Below, in pieces: positions 10,700 through 21,528 of a stretch of 64,000 bases of DNA; the stretch's first letter is position 1; every line of letters starts with the position of its first letter. The notes under the pieces are model-generated. The model was given only the letters and a program-made list of their open reading frames with translations. It did not search any database and had not been told where the DNA came from. The stretch comes from Gaeumannomyces sp. JS-464 (Eukaryota; Ascomycota; Sordariomycetes; Magnaporthales; Magnaporthaceae). The stretch covers positions 6,324,001-6,388,000 of the forward strand of contig NGZR01000001.1 in NCBI GenBank assembly GCA_002197995.1, in the 5' to 3' direction. The position numbers were made by a program, and so were the translations under genes.

Positions 10700-10930
10700 T
10701 ATTTCTTCACGAAGCTCTTCGAATGTTTTGGCCCCGTCGACCCCGAGCCTCCCCTGGTGCCCTGCACAGCAGCGTTCCCCGCGGGAACTTGGCTCTCCCG
10801 TTCACATTCACAGCCCCGACGTTCTGTATGTCGTAGCTCCCATCCTCGTCATCTGCCGCCTCGATCATGCCAGCGGCTAGATCGAAATACGACAATGGGC
10901 TCGAAGTGTCGGTAAAGCTGAGCCATGTCC
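10700..10930 (-). pseudogene. NAD(P)-binding Rossmann oxidoreductase fragment
   Basis: A ~60-residue frame on the minus strand contains [18 protein letters not shown] and [17 protein letters not shown]. These resemble the C-terminal part of fungal NAD(P)-binding short-chain/NmrA-like proteins. There is no start, no glycine-rich nucleotide-binding motif and no continuation on either side. I read it as a relic; the family match is from memory of the motif and is tentative. Confidence 0.32.
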
Positions 10931-11250
10931 CCGTTTATGCTTCGGAGTTGCCGGTAACGGCAGGCTGGTCGCAGTAATGAGCCCAGCAGGTGAACCGTGG
11001 CAGCTAATTAGCAGGGGTTCAGCTGGGAGGGGATGGGTTTGGTAGGAAGGCATCAATTTCGTAGGATTGAGACACGCTTGTTACCTAGGTAGCTACTAAT
11101 ATGGTTTGGAAATGCCCCATGTAAAATCCCGTCTGCCCGTGTCCGCTATCCCTCTGTCCTGACCTCTCTCAACACCCTGCTACGCACTGGCGGTGGCTGT
11201 CCTCGCCCCCGTCCAGGAATTCGTCAAACAAGTTCGCTTGTTCGGGCGGT
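10931..11250. other. Intergenic, no gene seen
   Basis: This is the 3' flank of the coiled-coil gene on the minus strand. Nothing else is recognised. Confidence 0.5.
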
Positions 11251-12913
11251 CTAAGCCCGAGCCTCAGTCTCCGACTGACCTACCAGTGAAATATCAGGGA
11301 TAGGCTCTCTAACGTAGCCCCGCGGCTCGCTGCCCGTCTCCAACGAGACAAAATCAAGCAGCTTTATGTCGCGGCCGGGCAACATGGCAGGCAGATTCCC
11401 GTGGAGCTCGGTGAGGATGGCCGACACCCGCAGAAACACCTCCATCCGCCGCCGGAATTCCCGTGCCCGCTGGTTCTTTCTCCTGGCAAAACGGCCCGCC
11501 AGCTCGGACGAGCCTGGGAACTCGAGGCACAGCCGCTGCTCGCATTGGTCAAAATGCACCTTCACTCGCCGCAATTCGCCGCCCACAACTTGGCTGGTCT
11601 CGATCGTCGACTCGGCGATGCTCTTGTAAGTCACCGCTTCCCCTTGGATACCCTCCAGCGCCTGGATCTGGCCCCGGTAGCCCGCCGCGACAGTGCGCCG
11701 GCCCTCGACTTCGGAGCGGAGGCCGCCCACGCGCGTCTGCAGCTGCCCCTCCTCCAGCACCAGCTGGGAAAGGCGTTGCTGCGCGCCCGAGACGCGGGTC
11801 TGCAGCTCCTGGACTTCGGTCCGGCCCTGTTCGACCTGGAGCTTGAGGTCAAACACCCGGTCCGCCAAATGCCTGGAATCGTGAGCTTCCCGAGGTTTGC
11901 GATGCGCAAGAACGGACCAGGGCCGAAAACACTTACGACGTGTATTGGTTTGCAACATTGGCGACGCCCAGGCCCACGACCCCGGTCACTGGTGTAGACA
12001 AGACACCGGCGACAGTGATGGCCTATGCTTGTTATTTAGTAACCCTTCATTCCGGGGGCAGGGGGGTTGATGTACTTACGGCTGCCACTCCTCCCTTCTT
12101 TGACTTTTTCTTCAGTTTTTTTTCTGCGTAGTCAAGCTCGAGGCGTTTCTGGTCCAGCTCCGACTCCATCGTCTCCTTTCGCGACCTAAGTTGACGAGAT
12201 TCGCTGGTATTGGTGCGGATCGCCTCCTCCACGTCGGTGATGTTGGATTGGATCTGGCCGATCAGGCGTATGGTCTCCCCGAGCTGCGATTCGACGTCTG
12301 AAGCAAACCGCTGGGCGTCGACTCGCACGGCTTCGAGTTGATCTCCGTTCGTTTTCGCCTCCTGGCCAACGTCCGTAACGCGCAGGAGATACCAGCTTCC
12401 GTTGCTAACGGCGGCTTGTGCTATCTCCCGGGCGTCGAGAAGATCGACCTTGATGAAGCCCAAAGACCTGTCCAGCCAGCTCATCTGCGGATCCAGGTCG
12501 ATCGAGCCGGTGTCGCCTTCGATCTGCGCGAGGAAAGGCTGCAGCTCCGATGAGACATGTTGGATCCACTCGTCGATGCTCACGAGTACATCTTTCAGCT
12601 TGGCGACATCGCCGTTGATGACAGCCTGGGCACGGCCCGTGGATAATTCGAGCTTTTGTTCGGAAGTCTGAATGGCCGACTGGAGTGGCGTAGCTTTGGC
12701 TTTGACAGCAAGCACCTCCTCCATGGCGCCGAAATATTAGCAAGCCGAGAGGGGTTTGGAGAGAGGTCAGGCGTTGGGCGGGGGTAAGGGAGAGGCAACG
12801 CATTTGACGGCGTCGGCATCATCGGTGCTCGACACCTCAACTCGTTTAATATCCAGCAGGTACTGAAGTACCAAGTCCACGCCACGGCGTGCCAGCGCCC
12901 TGACATCTGACAT
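11251..12913 (-). CDS. Coiled-coil protein A with central hydrophobic segment (function unknown)
   Basis: Four exons fit: 12913-12800 (MSDVRALARRGVDLVLQYLL), 12718-12080, 11988-11937 and 11872-11251. Introns end in CAG/GAG; the first donor is an unusual GTTGCC. One base is missing at the exon 2/3 border. About 475 residues result. Residues ~40-245 are helical and end in a coiled coil (RKETMESELDQKRLELDYAE) with a KKLKKKSKK basic patch. Then comes a ~20-residue glycine/valine-rich hydrophobic stretch (VTGVVGLGVANVANQY), then a second long coiled coil (QVEQGRTEVQELQTRVSGAQ) and a globular tail. I do not recognise the family. The layout of helices, hydrophobic tongue and helices resembles ClyA/Xax-type alpha-helical pore-forming proteins, but that is only an architectural analogy. 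It is divergent from coiled-coil protein B, 393 bp away. Confidence 0.7.
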
Positions 12914-13306
12914 GGTGTTGCAGCTGTCCTTGCGCTTCAGCCCGGCCTGCACGATGTCGGGCTCAGCAACCTATCAAGGAATTCCAAAGTTGCACAACAT
13001 ACATCCATTAGCTCAAAGCCTCGTTGCCGTTGCGGCCCAATATCGTCTGCATCCCACTAGTGTCTGTCGCTTCTGTTGCAGCCCAACCTTGTCTGCAGCC
13101 CAATCGTTTGCGAGTCTCAGCCCTCAGGACATGGCAACAGGCCGGAGAGGGTATGGGGGCTGGTCACCACTCTCCGTCTACCTTGCGGGGCTGACACTAA
13201 TCCCGGGACTTTTCATCTCTCACGGCACACAAGCCTTTGGGAAGGAGGCACATCTCGCCTTCCATCACCTTTCTCCTTTGCGTCCTCATTACCTATTGTC
13301 GCAGAC
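12914..13306. promoter_or_regulatory. Divergent promoter region between the two coiled-coil genes
   Basis: These 393 bp lie between two divergent start codons, so they probably drive both genes. No specific motif is recognised. Confidence 0.45.
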
Positions 13307-15389
13307 ATGACGGGCGAAGACGATACACCCGAAGAGGCCCGGAATATGGGTCCGCTCAACGCGCAGGCTGTGCAGACCGTGTGCCGTGAGGTAATCCAGC
13401 GCCTGAACAGGGACCCCGTGCTAGCCCACAGCACTTGGGGCGCTGCCCTGACCGCTGCGCCATCGGCCATCGCCATCATGGCCATGTGTCTGAAGACAGC
13501 TGGCGAGAGACAAGCCGCCGGCCTCAAGGTTCACAGCACAGCTGTCGTGGATGCCGAGGGTCGATACCTCAAGGATCTTCCGTAAGTCCCCCGCTGGCGG
13601 TTGGTTGCGGAACTGACGGGTTGTCGGCATTCAGATCGCAGTACCTGTACACCAATTTGCAGCATTGCAGCGACCTCGGAAGGGACGCATTCGCCGATGC
13701 CCAGCTTCGCATGACCCGGCTGCATTCTGCCGCGCGGAGCATGATCGGGGAAGATGGGAGCATCGGCTACGTCGTGGAGCTCCTCGAACACCCCGAAGAC
13801 GCCATCCACGACTTGCGACCGGAGCTTGATCGGATCTACGAGGTCGCAGGTGAGGGCTTCAAGAGTGCCCACGAGCTGACGAGCAAGTTTCAGGACTGGC
13901 ATGTCGTGCTTTGCACCCTGAAGAGGTGTGTTCTGACACTGAGTGGTACGTTTCTACTCCGGCTCACGCACAGAAGCACAGCCAGTGGTTGGTTGTTGAC
14001 ATATTTTGTAAATCTAATACAGGCGATAAGATCACCGCAAAAGAATCCATTGCCAACAACAAGGACAATGCCACAGAGCGGCGCGAACAATACCAGCTGG
14101 ACAAAGAAGAGGCCGAGAAAGGCATCGAGCTTCTCGACAGGCGGCTTTCTCAGGCTCAGAAGGCCGTCGACGACGCGGTCGAGGAGCTCAGTAAACTGCA
14201 GGATCAACAGCCTACCACCGAGTCGTCGCCCGCCTCCAAGGACCTCGAGAGGGCTCGCATGGCCTGTCCAGACATAAAGGGCCGCAAGAAAGGTTTGCAT
14301 CCCCGCCCCCATGTCATAATACGCCGTTGTACTCACATTGTCACAAGCCAAACCAGCCGAGCGGTTTGTCGCGAAGTGGGCCGTCAATGAGCAGGTCAGT
14401 CAGACACAGATACATCCACGACTTGTCGCCACGTGCCCTGGGCGGGAGAGATGATGCGCGCCGTTGCTAACCGGTATGGCGACAGAGAGTCAAATACATG
14501 GCACAAGCTAGAGAGGGGCGCGCAGAGCAGCAGAAATTGGCTGCCGAGAAGCTGAACGAAGCGAGGGAGCAAGAGAGGGAGTGTTCCAAGGTGCTGGAGG
14601 CCGCGCGGAGCGAATACTTGGCGAAAAACTACCGTCTCTTGGAGGCAAGGTCCAAGCTGAGTACCATGAACCGCGAGCTGAGCCGACTGGGAAGCCAAGA
14701 ACTGGAGCTGGTATGCGGTCCCGTCCATCTCGGACTGTGCTTCCGTGACTCTGTTAACCAAACATGCATCCAGGACAACATTCTCGAAATCTTGGACGTA
14801 TCGGCACGGGAGCTTGGCGAACTAAAGGCGAAGCTTGACGACCTAGTCAATTTTTTCCCGGCCATGCTGCAACTCCTCAAGGATATCATCAAAGACCATA
14901 TCAATCCCTTTTTGCGCATTGCCCCGCGAATAGGACAGGACGGCGACAGCGGAACAGACGCCGTCAGATTAAGCACGTTGGCCAAGAAGGTGGGTGGCAC
15001 CCACAAGAATGTATTGACCCACGGACATGTTGCTAAAGGCCGGCCCTTCTATCTGTTGGCTTGGGACACAGAGCATCCTTCGCGCCGCTTTCCAGCTGCA
15101 AGGCCAGTTCTCCGCCATTGCCGACATCTCGGGGGCTTATGTGCAAGTCTCCCGCAGCCACATCCGACCGGCCATCAACAAGATGGAGCTGCTCGCCGGC
15201 GTCAGGCCGACTGACCCCGAATGGCCCAGGCTCCTCGGCGACTTTAACCAGTGGTGTAACCAAGCGGTCGAGGAGATTGACAGGCACGTCGCCAACGTAA
15301 ACACAGAGATGCAGACGAACCTGGAGACCCAAATGACGGCACTGCAGCAGCGGGCGATCGAGGCAGCGGCGGATGATGATGATGAGTGA
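13307..15389 (+). CDS. Coiled-coil protein B (function unknown), partner of protein A
   Basis: Seven exons join in one frame with no break: 13307-13581, 13635-13945, 14023-14292, 14357-14394, 14486-14710, 14774-14989 and 15072-15389, about 550 residues. All introns are GT-AG, with branch points such as GCTAAC (~14,466). The N-terminus has a short hydrophobic stretch (PSAIAIMAMCL, residues ~50-62). The middle (KEEAEKGIELLDRRLSQAQK and EQQKLAAEKLNEAREQERE) forms long coiled coils. The C-terminal ~180 residues look globular and helical (FFPAMLQLLKDIIKDHINPF) and the protein ends in AADDDDE. I know no family for it. Its size, helical make-up and head-to-head position with protein A suggest the two work together (inference). 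Confidence 0.75.
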
Positions 15390-15498
15390 GGGGTAGGCCT
15401 CCTTGAGACGCTACTTTGTTGTTGTCTTTCCGAGTTTGGTCCCTGAATTTCACATCCTGGAGAGAGACAAAAAGACCACGCTGTTCCAAACCCAAATT

Positions 15499-15925
15499 CT
15501 ATGTGCAGTAAACCTTGATGATGCCGCCCGTCAAGCCATGAACAATGAAAAATGAACAAAGTGAGCCAAAGAACACTACTGGACCAGCCAGACAGCAAAG
15601 AAGAAGCCAACCCAAATCCCCACAGAAAGCGCCTCGTGGTCTTTGTGACCTCCCTGTAGCGCCGGTAGGTGTCCTGCCCTTTGTCCTCTTGACGGACCAC
15701 CGTCTCCCAGCGCTCCGTCTTCGTCTCGCGCCACGGCTGAGCTTGTTTGACCAGGTTTCCTCTGACCATGGCCTCCTCCTCGTGGACGCGATCCATGTCG
15801 CCACGGCGGGCCCAGAGCGGAGTGTCCTGCATGTCGGCCTCCACGCAGCCGCCGCAGGGCGTGGCCTTGTCAAGGGGCGGGCATTCTGGTCCTGGGAGGC
15901 AGGAGGGTGCTAGTTGGGAGGACAT
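15499..15925 (-). CDS. Small fungal membrane protein, unknown function
   Basis: The start at 15925 gives MSSQLAPSCLPGPECPPLDK, followed by CGGCVEADMQDTPLWARRGD and a charged helix with many R, K and E residues. The last ~45 residues hold one or two hydrophobic segments (GIWVGFFFAVWLV and VVFFGSLCSFFIV) and end GGIIKVYCT. A one-base frame break lies between the charged helix and the membrane segment (~15,590-15,640). The length is about 140 residues. The pattern looks like a conserved small fungal protein, but I cannot name it. Its 3' end converges with coiled-coil protein B, about 110 bp away. Confidence 0.55.
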
Positions 15926-17663
15926 GATAGGTTGGCTCCTCTGCGTGTGTGGCGGGTCGTTGGTGGCTCGTGCTTCTTGCGGTGTTGCTTTTTCTTCTTC
16001 TTGTGACGGTGGCGGCGGCGGCGGGTTTCGATGGGGGTGGAACGAGTCGGAAGAGATCGCGGTGGGAATAGGTCAATCCCATCACTGGCGTCGATGCTTC
16101 TGGAGGATTGAGTAGCTGGGGTCAGGTCAGAGGAGGATGAGCCATGAAATACACCAGCCTAGCAGCTTGTCCGTCAGCCATCTTCCCACCCTTTTTGCTG
16201 TTTCCATTGTCTGATGCTTGGGAGTGAACCCCGGAAGGGCGTTCCGGCGTCTGGATGCATGGCGATGGTAATGGATGGACTTTGTCTCTGCTGAGCTGTT
16301 AGTCTGGATGAAAGGCCATGTCTCAGGCACGAGCCAGTGGAGGGTTGTGATGTCCTATTGGTTTCTCCGTCCACACACCATGACAGTTGGACGTCCCAAA
16401 CTTTGCTCAAAGCTCCCAGCCACACGACCGTTTGCTGTCTCTCCTGTAGCTCGCTCCCGATTAGCCGCCTTGTTTTGACTGAGTTGAGACATTGTCAAAG
16501 GAACTGAGGGGCAGGCAACCACGGAAGAGGGGCCTTTTGCTGCCTGGTTTCCTCATCGAAACTTAACTTTCTAGCTCTGAGGCGTTTTTCCCTTTGTCTT
16601 GGCCGAGAAGGTGGGGGGGGGGGGGGGGGGGGGGTTGGGAAAGGGGCAGGTTGGGACAACCAAACAGGGGTGGTCCAGGTGGGCTATCTGTTGTTTTCCA
16701 TCCGGCCACCCAAAGTGGGTGAGTCATTTGGAAGAAGCAGAACCAGGAAATCATTTGCTTGGTATATTACCTCGGGAACCAATGCCAGTTTTATACCGGC
16801 TTTCAGCCCAGTGCATGGACATTGGCCATGTCCCCTGTCATCTGCCTGGAAAGCAGCCTTATCGTGAACGATCGTATCCCAAAACAGAAACCGGATGCGA
16901 ACCGGAAAGCCACGTCTTAGGTAAAGGGCCCTGCTGCCTGGAGATGCCTGAGGGCTGCCTCAGGGAGACGATTCCCCTCCCTCCGATACTCTGCTGTCGC
17001 TGGTACGGGCTTGTTGTTTGCGGCTCGTTAGCTCCTGGCCTAGGGACGCTGGTGGCTCTCCGCCAACCACTCAGAAGCCACCACACTACTCCAACCTTGA
17101 AGATAGGGGGTCTGCCCAGGCAGCGACCGCCAGTTCGAAGAATCGTGCAACACAGCTTGAGACACTGCGTGCCCAATGCGAAGCAATGGCTCTGTACTCA
17201 AGTCCAACACATGAAAACAAGACCTGAAGTGCATCGAGCATGGCGGATTTCGTTGAGTTGATGTGATGGGCCTGAGGGAGCTGGTTGGCTTGGAGGTGCT
17301 TATAGAGAGGTAAGTCCCTTTCGCGTTTTCTTACCCTTCCTCTTCTCTTCCTTTATGATATCTAAGTGACACACATATTTCTGCGATCATTTCTTTGAGG
17401 TATGTTAGTATTGGAAAAAAAAGCCGTAAAGGAGAGAGGTGTATATGATTGGTTTAGCTGTCTTGGAATTCATCAGAATTATGAGTGGAGAGGGCCTCGC
17501 AAGGTTGCTCCAGATCCTGCCATGCCGCTTTTGCTCTTTCAGCTCACGCTCCAGCTCGCCCGGATTCGAATGTTCTGGATGAGTGGCCATGTATATATTG
17601 ATAGCGACTGTCGTATTACGCTGGCACGGTTTTCGGTGGATGCGCCAGTTTTCTCTGTTGGAC
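15926..17663. other. Gene-poor region, no supported gene
   Basis: Frames of 60-220 codons occur on both strands but show no domain, codon bias or splice pattern, and overlap one another. The only distinctive element is a G22 run at 16,613-16,634. Confidence 0.5.
16613..16634. repeat. G22 homopolymer
   Basis: An uninterrupted run of 22 G on the plus strand, within 'gaaggt-(G)n-ttggg'. This is the first of three such tracts in the window. Confidence 0.9.
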
Positions 17664-17944
17664 CTTATAATGAGGCTTAAACCGTTCACACACCCTTTTT
17701 GTTATTTGCACCCACCCCCACCCCGATATCGGCCGCCATGCAATTTTCTATGGGGCCCCCATATAAATAAACATGGGCTTCAATGCAGGCAGGGGCTTGA
17801 TCAACAGGAGGGAAGCAAATAGAAGTTATCGTCACGAGTAATTTATTAATAAACGATCAAAAACGCGGTGTTGAACCGCCAAATTACATAGGAAAAGTGC
17901 AAGGGCACGGCATTGAGGCCGTTTATCTAGGGCTACAGAGGTGC

Positions 17945-18394
17945 CTAGGGACTCGCAAAAGGATCAAAAAACTCGTCAGATGCCGGCGCAGGCGCTGGAG
18001 AGGGCGCGGAAGCCCTCCCGGCCAGCCTTAAAGGCAGGGCGGCCGGCGTTGAGGGCAGGGCGGCCGGCGTTGAGGGCAGGGCGGCCGGCGCTGAGGGGAA
18101 AGTGGCCGGCGTTGAGGGTAGGGGAGTGCCGAGGGTAAGCACCGGAACTTCCGCCTCGTCAGCCTCGTCACGTGCCTGCAAGGAAGCACCCAACTCGTGT
18201 TGGGAGTAATCCCGCCTGGCACTCGCACGGATCCCGGTGCGGGTATTGCAACGAGGCCTTCGTGCCGGCGCCTCGTCGGTAGCCTCATTTGCAGAGGGAC
18301 CGCTGGAATCGTCTGCAGACGAGGCGGCGTTGGAGTCGCTGCTAGAGATGGCGATAGCTTCGTTTTCGTTCATGGCGGAGGTTGTTGACTTCAA
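17945..18394 (-). CDS. 149-residue low-complexity protein carried by the TIR element
   Basis: The frame starts MKSTTSAMNENEAIAISSSD, continues with Ser/Ala/Asp-rich sequence, a basic patch (RRPRCNTRTGIRASARRDYS), an acidic patch and a repeated ALPSTPA heptad, and ends DEFFDPFASP. It has no transposase domain. It may be the retained N-terminal exon of a transposase or a cargo frame; no function can be assigned. It is the only long frame in the element. Confidence 0.4.
   Translation of the reverse strand: MKSTTSAMNENEAIAISSSDSNAASSADDSSGPSANEATDEAPARRPRCNTRTGIRASARRDYSQHELGASLQARDEADEAEVPVLTLGTPLPSTPATFPSAPAALPSTPAALPSTPAALPLRLAGRASAPSPAPAPASDEFFDPFASP
18030..18125. repeat. Short tandem repeat, ~20-bp units
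   Basis: Four to five near-identical units of 'gcagggcggccggcgttgag' lie inside the TIR element and encode the ALPSTPA repeats of its frame on the minus strand. Confidence 0.8.
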
Positions 18395-18570
18395 AAAAAA
18401 AATGCACGGAAAAGAATTGACAATGGCCTAAAATGGGGGGAAATGCGGATTCCCTGCGAATTTGCGGGGTTCCGGCATCGGAAAACACAGGGGGTGCACA
18501 GGCCAAAAGTGGAGTAGGGTGAGTGCAAATAACAAAAAGGGTGTGTGAACGGTTTAAGCCTCCTTATAAT

Positions 18571-19315
18571 GGCTTTGAGAGAAACCAAGAGCCGATTCAG
18601 CTGGATGTAAGCTAGCCGGCGTAATAGGACTGATCCCGACCAAAGAGAGCGCTGTCCGGGCTTGGAATGCTGCCTATGCTGCCTTGATATGAGGATCCGA
18701 ATTCGTGATATCGCTTGGCAGCGTGGTCTTGGTGAGCAAGGAAATCCACTTTAACAGCCGAGGATAGGGCGTTGAACACTTGGAGACTGGACTTCAAGCT
18801 GGCTTACTCATCATGTAATCACTAACCCACGAGGACCCGCAGAGAGGAGGACAGAAAAAGTAAGGACATAAGCCGGAATAAGGGGATGTACGGGCTTTAG
18901 GAGACCAGGATCCATTTTAGGAAATGTATTAGTAGATTACTGATAGTAGCCCTTTCGGGTCAAGCCCGCCGGGCGTAATAAGTCGTGCGTATGTGTGCGC
19001 GCCCGGGGGGGGGGGGGGGGGGGGGGGGGGGTTACCCGGGGTTGGCGGCAGGCATCTCGGAGCTTTGATGCTCGCCGATGTGTGGCCTCACGGCTGGCGG
19101 CACGCATTCCGCCATTCCCCTGGCAGCTAGGGCCGGGAAGACGCGCTAAGCTCGCGGAACGCCAAGAAGTCGGAATGCGAGACTTTTAGTCTCCAAAATG
19201 AACAGACAACGCCTCCGCGTCACATCCGCTCCTCGACCTCCAGGCTGGCCAAACGATTGAGCTCATCGGATCGAGGCCTAGGGGGAACTACTCGGCCTCG
19301 GCCAGCTTTAGGAGC
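18571..19315. other. No gene seen; contains G27 run
   Basis: This stretch lies between the TIR element and the kinase relic. A homopolymer of 27 G is at 19,005-19,031. No coding signal is recognised. Confidence 0.5.
19005..19031. repeat. G27 homopolymer
   Basis: 27 uninterrupted G residues follow 'gcgcgccc' and precede 'ttacccgggg'. Confidence 0.9.
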
Positions 19316-19845
19316 CTATAAGAATTCGGGTGGGACGTACCAAGGCGTCCCGGTCATCTGCATTGCTGTTGCAGGTGTATGGGTGTCATCGTTGCTCAGC
19401 CCGAAGTCGATGAGTACAGCGCCACGGGTAGGGCTTAGGAGAATATTACCGGGCTTGATGTTGTTGTGTGTGATGCTATTCTCGTGGACGAAGGCGAGAG
19501 CTGAGACTATGTCGCCCAGGACGCGGTGGGCGTCAGCAGGGGTGCCCGAGAAATAGTCGTCGAGCCTACGCCAGGCCCGGTGCGCGAGAGACGGCGCAGC
19601 GATGTCCTCAAGGTAGAGGCTATGCAAACGAGCATCTAGGCCCAGCAGCTGGACGATCGTAGGGAGCCCACCAGCGCTGAGCTTAGAATGGATGCTTGCC
19701 TCGCGTCGCCACATTACCACAGTCGGCTTGGATGTTCCTTACTGGTTTCAGGACTTTGGCAACAATCGATGAGTGCTTGGGAGTCAGGATCGAGATCACG
19801 GCTCGCCAAACTGACGAGGACCGAGAATCGGACAAATTTTTGATA
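19316..19845 (-). pseudogene. Protein kinase relic, N-lobe through activation loop (inverted half)
   Basis: On the minus strand, kinase subdomains appear in order: VWRAVI and IVAKVLKP (~19,760-19,805, the VAIK lysine), REASIHSKL (~19,690, helix C Glu), HNNIKPGNILL (~19,470, catalytic loop with HRD changed to HNN), LIDFGLS (DFG intact) and GTPWYVPPEFL (~19,320, subdomain VIII). The frame then stops. A one-base break lies between the lysine and helix C. The loss of the catalytic Asp in HNN suggests an inactive copy. The C-lobe is found immediately beside it on the other strand (19,851-20,180). Confidence 0.7.
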
Positions 19846-19850
19846 CGTGT

Positions 19851-20180
19851 AGCCCGCCGGGGGACGTTTAGGCTTTTGGTGTAGTCATGTTGTACCTACT
19901 CCGACGGCTAGCCCTTCCAGATAAAAGCACGGATTGGGAAATCTGGGCAGTTGCCTCTCAACATAGCCCGGATACAGCGGAGGCAAGGCAAACAATGACG
20001 AAATGGGTCCAGATGGTGGTGGCTGAGCGAGCACCCCTTAGCTCTGACCAAATGGATGAGGTCATCCGCGGCATGACCGAGCCGGGGCGCGCAAACCGCT
20101 CTTCTATTGGCGCAGTCGTCGCCGTTCTAGGACACGGAGAACAGGACCAGGAAGGTGGCTTGAATGTAGGTAGTTTATAA
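19851..20180 (+). pseudogene. Protein kinase relic, C-lobe (non-inverted half)
   Basis: The plus strand reads SPPGDV-stop-AFGVVMLYLLRRLALP, matching kinase subdomain IX (GDVWA.GV.LY.L). A TAG stands where the conserved Trp should be. It continues through WEIWAVA, an alpha-helical stretch and DEVIRGMTEPGRANR (subdomain XI, the 'M...P..R' Arg region). This is the part that should follow PPEFL of the neighbouring minus-strand half. Confidence 0.6.
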
Positions 20181-20560
20181 TCCTGCACTTCCCCAGACGG
20201 CAAGACCGTGGACGCTTCGTGCCGGGCACGAAGTTCACATAAGGGGTGCAATGTTTCTAGTCAACGCAATCTTCCAGCCGGCTCTTGTCCTATGAGGTTT
20301 TGCGCCGATGCAACGGCTATCTTGTTCGTTTTGACGTCCTGCCCGAGACCCTGATCCCGTCACAAGAACCAAGAGCTCGCGGTTTGCCGTTCCCTACTTT
20401 CTTTCCACATTTCCGTCAACACCTTGTCGACTGCGGTCATGTGGCTACGCATAGTGCTTTCAATCACAGTCTTGTTTCTCTTCTTAAGGTTTCGGAACGC
20501 CGAGTTAGGGAATTGAGATGGCAGTAGTATAAAGCAGTCATTTCTCCCAAGCCCGTCACT
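20181..20560. other. Flank of the transposon nest, no gene seen
   Basis: A frame of 80 codons at 20,285-20,527 has no recognisable features. I assign nothing here. Confidence 0.4.
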
Positions 20561-20815
20561 TTAGGGCGTGTTCAATACTATTTGGGTTTTTTGGTTTTTC
20601 CATACAAATGTCAAAAAACTAGTTTGTGGATCTGTGGCAAAAGCTTACAAAAGCTTAAAAGCTAAAAAATCTGACTCGCTTTGGGTATCTTTTTAACCAG
20701 GCCATCGAGTCGTGCTTTGTTCTCACCTTTTTAACCTGGTTTTCGCCGCTGCATCCCTTGTTTTCCCACAGAAGTACTTGCGGGTAAAGCCGCGCATCTC
20801 CCGCGCATCTCCATA

Positions 20816-20940
20816 CTTGCGCGGGCTAAAAGCGCCTGCTGGATCGGCCCTTCGGGGATCAGCGCGGCAGGGCAACCTGTCGTTTTCCGGGCAACCTGTC
20901 GTTTTTTAGGGACATTTTTCCCCATAGAAAATTAGCTGTG
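20816..20940. repeat. Left terminal inverted repeat of the pogo element
   Basis: It is nearly identical in reverse to 38,012-38,154. It contains two copies of a ~19-bp unit (gcaacctgtcgttttccgg), against three on the right. Such subterminal repeats are common transposase-binding sites (inference). Confidence 0.85.
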
Positions 20941-21528
20941 AATTAATGTACCTCCGTTTTTTTGCATGAAACGCTCAACTGCATAAAGCCGGGGTTGGCT
21001 CCACCGCCAACCCCTTTGGATATGCAACCCAATGCATTTATTACTGCAAGTACGTTAAAAATGAAGCTATTTAAACGAGGTTAGGTTAATTAAATCGTCC
21101 TTTTCCTTTTAATCAAGCCGATTAGCTGATTTTAACGCGGAAGTATTATTGCCTTTAGTATTTGTGCAATCCGGGGATAATACCTCGTACTTTTTTGCTA
21201 TATATTTGCCTTGCAAAAAAACTCCCAAAGGCTGATTTGCATCGTACTTATCCCTCCAATAGGCTCGCAAAACCTTTTGGACCGTGCCCTCGTTTCGTTG
21301 GGTAAGCCTTTAAAGCGTGTAGGGAAAGAGCTCCTCGGTAGGCTGCCAATTTAGAAGAAGGAAAACGTCGTTTTCCGCCCTGCTAAATTGCAAACGGGTA
21401 AGCAATGCCTCTTTTTGCAAAACATGGAATCGATCGTCGCGCTTTCGGCGTTATTACTAGTATTTTTTAAAAAGCTCGGCCTCGTTTTGTAAGGCGGTTT
21501 TTTAAAGGCGGACGAAATCGGTAATTTT

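Larger units (their letters stand above)
17672..18562. mobile_element. 891-bp TIR element with 8-bp target duplication (hAT- or MULE-like, non-autonomous)
   Basis: The ends are inverted copies: GAGGCTTAAACCGTTCACAC at 17,672 and its reverse complement ending at 18,562. Similarity runs ~45 bp (through 'ccctttttgttatttgcac'). Direct duplications CTTATAAT flank it at 17,664-17,671 and 18,563-18,570. The 8-bp duplication fits hAT or P; the long TIRs starting GAG would also fit Mutator-like elements. The element is too short for a full transposase. It contains one open frame on the minus strand and an 18-21 bp tandem repeat. It shows little RIP, so it may be young or low-copy. Confidence 0.85.

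Noticed and set aside
16599..17261. 220-codon frame starting just before the G22 run
   Set aside because: It depends on translating the homopolymer as poly-Gly and has no recognisable protein features.
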